Shown piece after piece: positions 33,978-43,150 of a stretch of DNA of 64,000 nt; within the stretch, counting starts at the first letter, position 1, and every line of letters starts with the position of its first letter. The notes beneath the pieces are model-generated. The model saw only the letters and a list, made by a program, of their open reading frames with translations. It was not told the origin of the DNA and did no database searches. The translations under genes and the position numbers were made by a program. Source of the stretch: Neofusicoccum parvum (lineage: Eukaryota > Ascomycota > Dothideomycetes > Botryosphaeriales > Botryosphaeriaceae). The DNA lies in contig CP087208.1 of NCBI GenBank assembly GCA_020912385.1, forward strand, positions 2,604,001-2,668,000, written 5' to 3'.

Positions 33978-34640
33978 TCACCCGCTCCCCTGGCCATCGT
34001 CGCCCAACAAACAGCTCATGAAGATGGTGCCCTCTAGCTCGGTGTTGTAGTACTTCTCCGTCTCCCTGAAGCCAAGCCTCCTGTACAGCTTCTGGGCGCT
34101 CTGCATGCGTGGTAACGTGTCGAGCAGCACCTCGGAGTACCCCTGTGCTCTCGCAACGTCCACGATCTGCTCGACGAGAGCGTTGCCGATCCCCAGCGAT
34201 CGGCCGGCGGGCAGGACGTACAGCCGCTTGAATTCGCCGATCCGCCTGCCGCCGGCCAGCTTGGCGGCCTGCTCGCCCGCCGACCGCGAAGCCCTCCACG
34301 CTCCAACGGCCTCTGTGATGTCGCGCAGGGCGACGCACCCGACCGGCTCTGGCGGCGCCTCCTCCCCGGCGGCACTCAGGCACGCCAGCAGTATCTCCCC
34401 GCCCTCCTCGGGCGCGTACTTGCCGGGCAGCGACGCGAGCTCGTCTTCGAAGGACTGGAAGGACAGGTCGATGTCCAGCCAGGCGGCGTAGTCGCGGAAG
34501 AGGGCGGCGGTCGTGCGAAGGTCGTCGGGCGTGCGGACGGCGCGGATCGTGTAGGCGGACCGGGTCGAGCTGCCGCCGGGGGACGCTGCTGCGGGCGACG
34601 CCGAGGTGGAGTAGGTGTTGGCGTCGGCGGCGGAGGCCAT
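33978..34640 (-). CDS. GNAT-family N-acetyltransferase (220 aa)
   Basis: Start at 34640 (GACACGATGG context); an upstream in-frame extension of the open frame lacks conserved sequence. After a Ser/Ala-rich leader (1-25) comes a GNAT domain: TIRAVRTPDDLR at the first strand, FKRLYVLPAGRSLGIGNALV with the acetyl-CoA pyrophosphate-binding loop (R/Q-x-x-G-x-G/A type, here RSLGIG), and MQSAQKLYRRLGFRETEKYY near the C-terminus with the typical A-x-x-L-Y-x-x-x-G-F motif. It should transfer acetyl from acetyl-CoA to an unknown small molecule or protein amine. Single exon. It is transcribed toward the lectin gene. Confidence 0.88.
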   Translation of the reverse strand: MASAADANTYSTSASPAAASPGGSSTRSAYTIRAVRTPDDLRTTAALFRDYAAWLDIDLSFQSFEDELASLPGKYAPEEGGEILLACLSAAGEEAPPEPVGCVALRDITEAVGAWRASRSAGEQAAKLAGGRRIGEFKRLYVLPAGRSLGIGNALVEQIVDVARAQGYSEVLLDTLPRMQSAQKLYRRLGFRETEKYYNTELEGTIFMSCLLGDDGQGSG

Positions 34641-35290
34641 CGTGTCGTGTTCGTGCCCGGAGAGGCTTTGCTTCGGCAGAGGACTGCGAGCCAGGGGGCT
34701 ACATGCTGGTGTTGTGGTGGATGGAGGGGCATTGGAGAACTGTGTCAACCTGCGCCCTGCGCCCTGCGACGACAAGCTCAGTCTCGGCTTCCCGAGCGCG
34801 GCATCCCGCGGCGTCCCTCCATCTCCACGCCCACGCAACAGCCCGAAGATGCACGGCAGAACGCGCAATTCCGCTGCGCAGCTGAGGTGCGGCTCGACTC
34901 GAGCCATGGCCTGCACAACCCTGCTACCCCTCCACTACGCCACCCGGCTGCCGTTTCCTGCAGCAGCCGGCGCAAAACACCCGGGGTCCAGCGGCCAATC
35001 ACACTCTGCGCGCAGCTCTCGTGGCCTACCCGACTCGCTCGTCCCTGACAGCCCCAGGACAACCACCATCGCAAGAGAGGCAGCTCATCTCCAGCGCTGT
35101 CCAATGCCAGCTCTCCACTGGCTTTCCAATGCATCCTACACCTGTCGATCCCCTGCCGCCGCGTAGGCGGCTCAAAAGCAACCCCCTCCGCCGGCTGCCA
35201 TGAGAGACTTTTAAAGCTGCAGCGTCGCAGCTGTCGGTACGAGAGTCAATTCCGCAACGTGCCGCTGCGTTCGTTCACTCAATCTTCACG

Positions 35291-36886
35291 ATGCTGACCC
35301 GCTCGCTCTTTGCAGCAGCACTGGCGCTGGTCCAGCCGCTGTCCGCCGCCGCTGCGACCAACACCACCTCGGTCAACACCACCACCTGCAATGGAAACAC
35401 GTACACCTACCGCTCGCTCGCCGGCTACGGGTTCGTCCCGGGCAACGCGCGCGACAAGTACGGCGACACGCTGGGCGGCCTCGGCAGCTCCATCGCCATC
35501 GAGCGCGGCAGCTGGCGGCGCAGCCCCAACGGCAGCTACACCGGCACCCTCTGGGCGCTGCCCGACCGCGGCTGGAACACCAACGGCACGCTGAACTACA
35601 ACCCGCGCGTGCACAAGCTGGCGCTCAGCTTCACGCCCGCCGCGTCCTCCGCCTCGCCGAACCTGCGCCTCGACTACCTCGACACGGTGCTGTTCAGCGC
35701 GCCCGACGGCGAGCCGGTCACGGGGCTGGATGGCGACGCGAAGGGCGTGATCAAGTTCGACGGGTTTCCGGAGCTGCCGGTGGCGACGTACGTGGGGGAT
35801 GGGTTTGGTGGCAATGGGACGGGCGGGAGGAGGGTGTCGGTTGACAGCGAGGGTCTGGTTTTGGGGCCGGACGGCTCCTTTTGGGTTAGCGATGAGTACG
35901 GGCCGTACATCTATAGGTTCTCGAAGGAGGGGAGAATGGTCGGCGCGATCAGGCCGCCAGATGCGTTCATCCCCATGCGGAACGGTTCTGAGAGGTATGA
36001 AATGCATATCACTCCACGACACCTCCGCAATGCTGCCTGCATCCGAACTAACGTCCCGCCCAGCTTCTCCGCCGCCTCCCCGCCGCTCTACGACCCAGAC
36101 CGCGCGACCACCCCCGAGGACCCCACCTCGGGCCGCGCCAACAACCAAGGCTTCGAGGGCCTGACCCTCTCCCCGGACGGCCGCACGCTCTCGGCCCTCG
36201 TCCAGTCGGCGCTGATGCAGGAAGGCGGGGCCAAGAGCTCGACCCGGCGGCACGCGCGGCTGGTCCAGTACGACATCAGCGACCCGTCGCGGCCGGCGCG
36301 CACGGCGGCGCACGTGGTGGCGCTGCCCACGTACGCCAACGCCGCCGGCAAGACGCGCGTGGCCGCGCAGAGCGAGCTGCTCGCCCTCGGCCCCTCGCAC
36401 TTCCTCGTCCTCGCCCGCGACTCCGGCGCCGGCCGCGCCGCCGCCGCAACCGACAGCCTGTACCGCCACGTCGACGCTTTCGACGTCGCAAACGCGACGA
36501 ACCTCGTGGACGGCACCGGCGCGGCTACCCTGGACGGCGCGCTCGCGCCTGGCGTCGTGCCGGCTGAGTACTGCGCTTGGCTCGACTTCAACGTCAATGC
36601 CCAGCTGGAGCGGTTCGGCCTGCACAACGGCGGCGTGGATGACGCGGGGTTGCTGAACGAAAAGTGGGAGAGCTTGGCCGTCGTGCCGGTGCTGGGGGAT
36701 GGGGGTGAGGCGGTGGAGGGCGAGTGGTTCATCGTCAGCTTGAGCGATAATGACTTCATCACGCAGGAGGGCTTCATGGACGGGGGCCGCTTCGCGTATG
36801 CGGATGAGACCGGGGCGAGCTTGGATAATCAGGCGCTGGTGTTCAGGGTGGGGTTGGAGGCCGGGTTGGGGGTGAGCTGGAGGTAG
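35291..36886 (+). CDS. Secreted esterase-like / phytase-like beta-propeller protein (508 aa)
   Basis: ATG 35291 opens a signal peptide (MLTRSLFAAALALVQPLSA). Two exons, 35291-35994 and 36064-36886, are separated by a 69-bp intron (GTATGA, branch CTAAC, CGCCCAG). The intron is a multiple of three without a stop, so unspliced RNA would also be open; the spliced form NGSESFSAASPPLYDPD fits the family. Motifs LGGLGSSIAI, LWALPDRGWNTNG, VDSEGLVLGPDGSFWVSDEYGPYIYRF and NNQGFEGLTLSPDG are those of the esterase-like-activity-of-phytase domain found in fungal and bacterial secreted proteins. Several N-glycosylation sites are present. Substrate unproven; extracellular phosphate-ester or related hydrolysis is inferred. 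A TATA-like TTTTAAAG lies at 35210. Confidence 0.85.
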   Translation: MLTRSLFAAALALVQPLSAAAATNTTSVNTTTCNGNTYTYRSLAGYGFVPGNARDKYGDTLGGLGSSIAIERGSWRRSPNGSYTGTLWALPDRGWNTNGTLNYNPRVHKLALSFTPAASSASPNLRLDYLDTVLFSAPDGEPVTGLDGDAKGVIKFDGFPELPVATYVGDGFGGNGTGGRRVSVDSEGLVLGPDGSFWVSDEYGPYIYRFSKEGRMVGAIRPPDAFIPMRNGSERYEMHITPRHLRNAACIRTNVPPSFSAASPPLYDPDRATTPEDPTSGRANNQGFEGLTLSPDGRTLSALVQSALMQEGGAKSSTRRHARLVQYDISDPSRPARTAAHVVALPTYANAAGKTRVAAQSELLALGPSHFLVLARDSGAGRAAAATDSLYRHVDAFDVANATNLVDGTGAATLDGALAPGVVPAEYCAWLDFNVNAQLERFGLHNGGVDDAGLLNEKWESLAVVPVLGDGGEAVEGEWFIVSLSDNDFITQEGFMDGGRFAYADETGASLDNQALVFRVGLEAGLGVSWR

Positions 36887-37681
36887 AGTGATGAGGGGGT
36901 TGGCGATATGTGTGCTGGTTCTCGCATTTGCTTCAGTCCGGGATCAAACGGAGGTGGAAATGTACTTGATGCTTGTTATACGCTCTATGTTTGTTTCGCC
37001 ATGGGGGAGTCAAAGTGTGAATCGCCAGCTCATGCCATCCATCATGTAAGGCGTCGGGATGGTAAACTCAAAATTGATCGGCTTCTGGCCGGAGCCAGTA
37101 GACGCTGCGCACAATAGGGGCCGGATGAGCGGTCTACGGGTAGCGGCCGCTCTTCTTTATGAGGTTTCCGCCACTGGGGGGTTCTCCATGGCGACGACTT
37201 GATAGGAGGATGTCCGGCGTAGAGCGCAGATGGTCGTGATGCTGCTTGTTCTAGCCTCACGCCAGGGCGGAGCGTAGGTTAAGACAGCAAGTTAATGCCA
37301 CCGCAAGTTTTAAAAGTAAGGCGGAGGGCACCACTAGGGCGGCGCAAAGGCAATCAACTCGGAATATCTGGCAAAAGACGATAGAAGTAGTTACTGCCGC
37401 CATCTGAAGGTAGTACATACTGCCACGTTGTTTGTGGGAAGCGAGGAAAGAGCCGGAAGTCGGGGAGCGAGCGCGGTCATGGGCTAGGCATGCTCTGTCG
37501 GATCCTTCGTTCATGGTGTGAAATGTGAAACAGTGGGAGAGGAAGGGAAATCCAGTGCTGCACCTGCCCGTCACATCCGAACCAAGATGATGGATTGGGA
37601 AAATGTAGCGTCAGAAGCATGTCACATTTTCTTCCAAATTCAGCCACTTGCTCGCTTAGTAGTGATTCCCTCTCACACACC

Positions 37682-37688
37682 TATATAA
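37682..37688 (+). promoter_or_regulatory. TATA box of the 37.7 kb snRNA-like gene
   Basis: CTATATAAACC here matches the TATA contexts of the U2 and U1-like genes in the window (ATATAAACC, TATATAAAACC), with the RNA-like unit starting about 45 bp downstream. Confidence 0.6.
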
Positions 37689-37727
37689 ACCTGCTTACTC
37701 TTCGTCTAGATGCTTCTTCCTCTTCTC

Positions 37728-37852
37728 AATTAGCAGTAGGTGGACCGGGTTGGCAACCCGCAGGCGGTCCCTCGAGGGCCGCTTAACTTGCTTCGCTAAC
37801 AAGTATAATCAGCCTCAATCTTTGGAACTAGATACCTTTGCAGTATCATCTT
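37728..37852 (+). ncRNA. Unassigned Sm-class snRNA-like gene
   Basis: It has the same gene architecture as the U1 and U2 loci: TATA about 45 bp upstream and the bipartite 3' element downstream. The RNA of about 125 nt would start near CAATTAGCAGTAGG and form a hairpin CGGGTT-GGC-AACCCG inside a GGACCG...CGGTCC stem, then small hairpins CCCTCGAGGG and ACTTG...CAAGT. An Sm-like site AATCTTTGG (37817-37825) and a terminal hairpin GATAC-CTTTGCA-GTATC (37831-37847) follow. I do not find the signature loops of U1, U2, U4 or U5, nor the ACAGAGA box of U6. It may be a diverged spliceosomal RNA or another capped nuclear RNA. Ends are approximate. Confidence 0.5.
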
Positions 37853-37905
37853 CTGTCTCTTTTTCGTTGAAGATCTAGCCAAGCGCCGGACTTTGAGGAA
37901 GAAGG
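37853..37905 (+). terminator. Bipartite snRNA 3' element, copy D
   Basis: TCTCTTTTTCGTTG, then 30 nt after TCG, GGAAGAAGG preceded by CTTTGA. This is essentially identical to the element behind the U2 gene at 28.5 kb and is the main evidence that the preceding unit is an snRNA-type gene. Confidence 0.6.
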
Positions 37906-38388
37906 TTGGCGGTGAGTCTAGTAACAATTTGTTTGGTCTGGCTTGCTCTGTTGGTTTATGCTGGGGTCTTGTTTCTACGCCAGGCTGAAAGCCATCGTCT
38001 TTGGGCGGAATTACGCCGAGGAGTGGTTGCTTGGGGAGATTAGAAGGGTAGGCCGCATTTCTTCTGCGAGCGCGCCTTCTGTACAGCCGTGTTTCGCTGC
38101 TTTGCGTCACTTTCGCTACATTTAGACAAAGAATAGCATGGTTGACGAACTTGACGTTAATGTGAGCTTAATTTCCTTTTGCGATGGGAATAGAGTCGGA
38201 AATAATAAGGAGCTCTTTTTTCTTCGAGATGAGGACGATGGTGATGGCCGAGAAGTTGACAGTTCAGATGATGACGAGCAGGAGTTGTAGGCAGAGACAA
38301 ATGGGATGAAAATCAGCACTCTCGCAATCGGGTATTAGTCTACGAAAACCTCCAAAGCACGCCGTGAAACTCCAAAAGCACATCGTCC

Positions 38389-41330
38389 TCACCGCACCTT
38401 CTTCAACCTCTCGAACTCATCAATCACCCAATTCACATCCACCACCCTCCCCTCTCTCCCCCCACCAAACAACCACAACCCCTCCCCCACCCTCCTCTCC
38501 ACCACCTCCTTCCTCGTCCGTGTATGCGCCAACCCCCTCAGCGTCTTCGCAATGCCCTGCCCAGGGTACGCCGCGAGCCCCAACACCGCGCTCCCCGTCT
38601 TGACGCCCAAGCCGACCAGCCCCTTCCCGACGCCCTTGACAGCGCCGGCGGCGCCGCCCTGGCGGGCGCCGCGCACGGGCTGGACGACGATGTCGGTCAT
38701 GCCCTCGGCGAGGCCCCAGGCGAAGTTGCGGCCGGCGACGGCGGCGCCGCTCTTCCAGTCGGTCACGCGGCCGACGTCGCGGACGGGGTCGCCGTACGCG
38801 GCCGGCAGGTGCCGCATCCCCTCGGTCACGGCGAGCGGCAGGTCGACCATCAGCCCGCCGAACAGCGACGAGTGGAACGCACCGACTGACTTGGCTGATG
38901 CTGCCGCCATGCGCCCCGCTGTGTTGAGCGACTGCTTCTTGCGGTCTGAGGAGCTGGATGGGGTTGGCGAGAGGGGGCCTGACGTGGAGGTGCTGGGGCC
39001 TTCGCCGGCGGAGGAGGGGGTTTGGCTGTGGGATGTGGCGGTGGTGCTGCTGGTGTTGGTGCGTTTGGCGCCGGGGCCTGCGGGTTTCTCGGAGAAGGTG
39101 GATTTGGTCGGGGAGGGCGTGCGGGAGGACTCGGCGATCGAGGGGGCGCGCGAGGCCGGGGCGCTGTGGGCGGCGGCGGTGGCTTTGCCTTTGCGGTACT
39201 CCTGGTACGGGTCCAGGAAGATGCCGGTGGTGGCTTTGGTGATGTCGGTCGCTGTGCCGAGCATGGCAGAGCTTGCGCCCGTCACAGGGTCCCACCGGCG
39301 GTTCTCGATGATGATGGTGTTTGTTTCGTAGCTGTTTTGATGAGCACATCTGGCCAAAATAAGCATTTCTTGGCTACTCACAATTTCATGTGCTTCCTGT
39401 CGATGGATAGTTTGGACATGATGGCCTCTGTTGCGAGCTTTGACAGCTTCATCGGCTTTTTTCCTTTCGTGTATCTCCAGACTGCAGGCTGGTCAGGGAA
39501 GATATCGCAGGAGAGCTTTTCCAGTGGCAAGTTCTTGTGAAACGAAGCAACAGCTGCTTGTACACCGGATTCCTCCTTCATCTTCTCCGAAATACTGAGT
39601 GCAGCCTGAGCCGCGTCGTCGGAGAGACAGAATCTGATGGCTTCGGCAAGATTGTCGGAGTTCAGCTTCTTTTGCGGGATTGGCACAGGGCCTGCGCCTG
39701 CGGCAGCTATCATGTTTCCCCAGAATGGCTGGCTTCATGGATTGTCAGAAAGCGTGGAATATGGGGAAAACAGTGTAGATTCAGATCACTTACTCTCCAA
39801 AAAAGGGAACAATGGTCGTCGGTTTGCCATACCGCAGTCCACATGCCGTTGTACCGGCTCCTCCATGATGCACCACTGCAGTAACGTGCTGGAAGAGCCA
39901 CTCATGAGGGCAATCTCCGAGATAGAAGATTTGTTCTGTTGATTCTGCTTCACCAAGATTGCTCCAGCCCCTTGACACGATAGCACGAACTCCAGTGGCT
40001 TTCACAGCGGAGATAATGGTTGCTGTCATTCTCTCTGGGTCGTCGATCACGATACTGCCGAAGCCGATGTATACGGGTGGAGAGCCTGCTCGTAAGAACG
40101 CATCGAGGTCTTTCGGAGGATCGTACATCGGCGGTTCTCGAAAGAAGAAGCCACAAACATCTGCAATTGCTAATTAGTACGAGCCCCCGAGCACGTATGC
40201 TGTAGTGTCACTTGAAAACACTGACCGATATGTGACGGCCAGTCTGTGGGCTTCGGCACCAATGCTGGAGACCAGCAATACGTGAATGGAATCTTCAGGG
40301 TTTCTGCGAGATTCGGGCCCTCAGACATGGGCACCGGCTCCAGATCAATCCTTTCTCTCCAGCTATTGATCACGTCTCCCAGTCTACAACGAACGGTGAG
40401 CTACCCGCGCCATCGAGCTGAGACTGAATCACTCACCCCTGCCATGTCATCCACTCCACCACGCCATACGAGATCCAGTTCGCCACGCTTCTCTCCGTTT
40501 CCGAGTACTTCAGGTTCGCCAACGGATGCGGAAACGCCCTCGTGCTACTCCACGGCATCGTGAACATCAAATGTACCGGCACGCCCAGCGCCTGGGCGCA
40601 ATGCACATGGGCAAAGCTCGGCGGATTCGCGATGATGGCGTCGGCGACGAACGGCTCGTTGGTCAGCTCATCCGGCTCGACGCACGAGCGCCAGCAGCCG
40701 TCCAGCATCAGCTCGACCATGGCGCGCTTCTTCTGCACGTCGCCGGCGCGCAGGCTCTTCATGTTGGGGATCAGGCCGGGGTTCTTGACCATGTAGGCCA
40801 TCAGCTCGGCCGGGTCGCCGCCGATGCCGCAGAACTCGAGGCCGGCGGAGCGCACGAACTGCGCGAAGGTGTCGTGCGTGGCGAGGCGCACGCGGTGGCC
40901 GTGCCGCTGCAGCTCGTTGCCGAGCGCCACGAACGGCTGCACGTCGCCCCGGCTGCCCACCACCTGGATGACGATGTTGAGGCGCACGCCCCAGGTCTTG
41001 AGCTGCTCCTCGCGCTCGCTGTAGATGGGCGGCGGGACAGACGGGATTTCGGGCGGGGCGGCGTGGAAGATGCGGGAGAGGGTGCGGCCGAGTTTTGAGT
41101 CGAGGTCCACGTCGATGCGGCCGTCGTCTGTAGGGATGGTCAGCAATGGGGACCGGGTTGCAATTGGATCGGAGAGGGCGTCCGGGGACTATCGGCGGAC
41201 CTCTCATGTGGGTGTTGCTTTCAATTATCTGGCCTGGTGCGGCCATTTCCGAGTATGCTGGGGGAGCATCGCTGGGAACGTCTTCGGCAGGCAGCTCGTG
41301 AGGGCCAGAGGCGCTGTTGCGGTGCGCCAT
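38389..41330 (-). CDS. Sterol/UDP-glucosyltransferase-like protein with C-terminal VPS13-like tail (879 aa)
   Basis: Six exons: 41330-41201, 41127-40437, 40383-40226, 40160-39794, 39732-39382 and 39331-38389, joined by introns of about 49-73 bp. The GT-B glycosyltransferase part has NIVIQVVGSRGDVQPF near residue 95 (N-terminal domain of the UGT80/Atg26 group) and VVHHGGAGTTACGLRYGKPT near 425 followed by IVPFFGDQPFWG, the donor-binding signature. These enzymes glucosylate sterols or lipids with UDP-glucose. Residues about 700-840 (FGGLMVDLPLAVTEGMRHLP and GVGKGLVGLGVKTGSAVLGL) resemble the C-terminal lipid-transfer-associated region of VPS13/ATG2 proteins. Unlike Atg26 there are no PH or GRAM domains. 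The first intron donor (GTCCGC) is weak, so the first 43 residues are less sure. Acceptor lipid unknown. Confidence 0.85.
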
Positions 41331-42011
41331 GGCGGGCAACGGTGAAAGAGGGGAGCGAGGATGAAGCAGAGGAGAAAGAAGAGGCTGAGGAGAAAAACCT
41401 CCATTGGTGGAACAGGTCCTCAGCGGCGCATGAAATATGTAGAATTCGATGGACAAGAGTAGCTGGTAGGGCTACGAATACGACCAGATCGAGCACGAGT
41501 ACGGCTCGTAACCAATGAAACCACGCGCTATTGGCCCATCGCGGCCCTTTTCGCTCGCACGTCGCGCTAGAGCTTCGATATAGCGGTTCTCTCGCGCAGC
41601 TAGCCTGCAACGAGGAAGTTCCTCTCGAGGGGCATCGACCGGACGTATCCAAAGTTGCCTCTTTGCGTTCAGCGCCGCGCATGATCTGCGGTGGACGTGG
41701 ACGGCCCGGGAGAGCGCGGCGGGATCGCTGGGGGCGGACGCCAGGGGCTGCGGAAGCTTGTCGTCCTCGCCGCGGGCCCGCGGCCTCGCATGGTGCCCCG
41801 TCTGCATTTGCGTATTGCGGTGGGCTGCCACCGCGGTGGTGCATGGCGCTTGGAACTTGACCAGGCCCATGCGCCTAGCCCACCCCTCAGGCGGCAATGG
41901 AGTGGAGGCTGTGGCGCAAGAGAAACACCTGCGCTCGCGCGCCAGCACAAAGCGCCCGCTCCCACCGCACCCCCCGTCCGCACGGCGCCACGGAGCACGC
42001 GCACCGGCACC

Positions 42012-42973
42012 ATGCTCAGCCTGTACAGCTGCTGGAAAGGCGGAGACGCGCGCGACTCGGACGCGTCGTCCGGCGCCGATGACGCGCAGACCTGCCGGCC
42101 ACTACTTCCGCCGCCCGCCGAGACCGCCGCCAACCAATTCCAGTCGCCGCTGTTCCAGCTGCCCGCCGAGGTCAGGGCCGTGGTGTGGGAGTACGCCATC
42201 GGCGGCGAGCTGGTCCACGTCGAGCACAGCCCGACCATGCGCTGCCACGAGCCGCGCCAGCCCACCGTGCCCGTGTCGTGGGCCCAGCTGCACCGCGAGG
42301 AGCGCCTCGACTGCGGCAAGAACTGGGCCCAGAAGGACTGGCTCAACCACATGAACTGGCACTTCACCTCCAGCTGCTGCGGCAAGGGCGCCGCCCTGCC
42401 CGACGGCCGCGTCGTGCCCAAGGGCGCCATCCTCGGCCTGCTGCTGAGCTGCAAGAGAATGTAAGTGTGCCCGCCTCCGCGCCCGCCGCCGCCCGCCGCG
42501 CAGCTCACGCCCGCCGCCCCAGCTACCACGAGGCCTTCCCGTTCCTCTACACAAGGAACACCTTCGACTTCAAGTGCCCCGCGGACTTCCTCTGCTTCAC
42601 GGCCTCCCTGCCGCCCTCGCTGCAGGACCCGCTGAGACGCATCCACATGCGCCTCGACCTCTCGTGGTACTTACCTCGCCCCGAGAGCAGATGGGACACC
42701 CCGCCGCCGTGGGCCTGGTACCAGACCTGCCGCGCGCTGCGGGACATGCGGTCGCTCGAGGAGGTGCAGCTGACGGTCAACCCGACGCGGCGCGCCGGCG
42801 TGGTCGAGGAGGCGCTGGAGGCGCTGGACGGCTGGAAGATCGACGGCAGCCTGGTCGTCGAGATGTACGAGGGCGCGGACGAGCTGCGCGAGATCCTGGC
42901 CGCGAAGCAGAGCGCCTTCGAGGTCCAGACGCTGGTGCCGTGGAACAGCTGCTTCGTGACCTTCGCGTCTTGA
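42012..42973 (+). CDS. DUF7730-type fungal protein (299 aa)
   Basis: Exons 42012-42460 and 42523-42973 join at AAG-AGA-ATC through a GTAAGT/CCCAG intron (phase 2). The protein contains SPLFQLPAEVRAVVWEYAIGG, the LPxEIRxxIWxYxxGG signature near the N-terminus, then LLLSCKRIYHEAFPFLYTRNTFDF, the CRxIYxEAxxxLYxxNTFxF signature. These two motifs define the abundant fungal DUF7730 family, which is F-box-like in part. Start at MLSLYSCWKGG is chosen because the upstream open frame is of random composition. No enzyme motif or membrane segment is visible. Molecular role unknown. Confidence 0.85.
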
Positions 42974-43150
42974 CGTGCCCTGCTGTGAGATGCGTCGTCG
43001 GTAGGTGATTGGGCGCCGGCTTAGCCGAGGCCTCCGCTGTTGAGCTTGTTGTCGGATTTGTGGACATCCGATGGGGCCGGACAGGGCTATAAGCTGAGGT
43101 GCGCGTTGCCACGACGGGCGGGGAACAATCGTCAACGCCTTCCTTTTACC

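Noticed and set aside
35279..36625. Open frame of 448 codons antisense to the phytase-like gene
   Set aside because: It mirrors the codon bias of the real gene; no start context or domain.
37728..37770. Assignment of the 37.7 kb RNA to U6 because of ATTAGCA
   Set aside because: U6 lacks an Sm site, is made by RNA polymerase III and should contain ACAGAGA; none of this fits.
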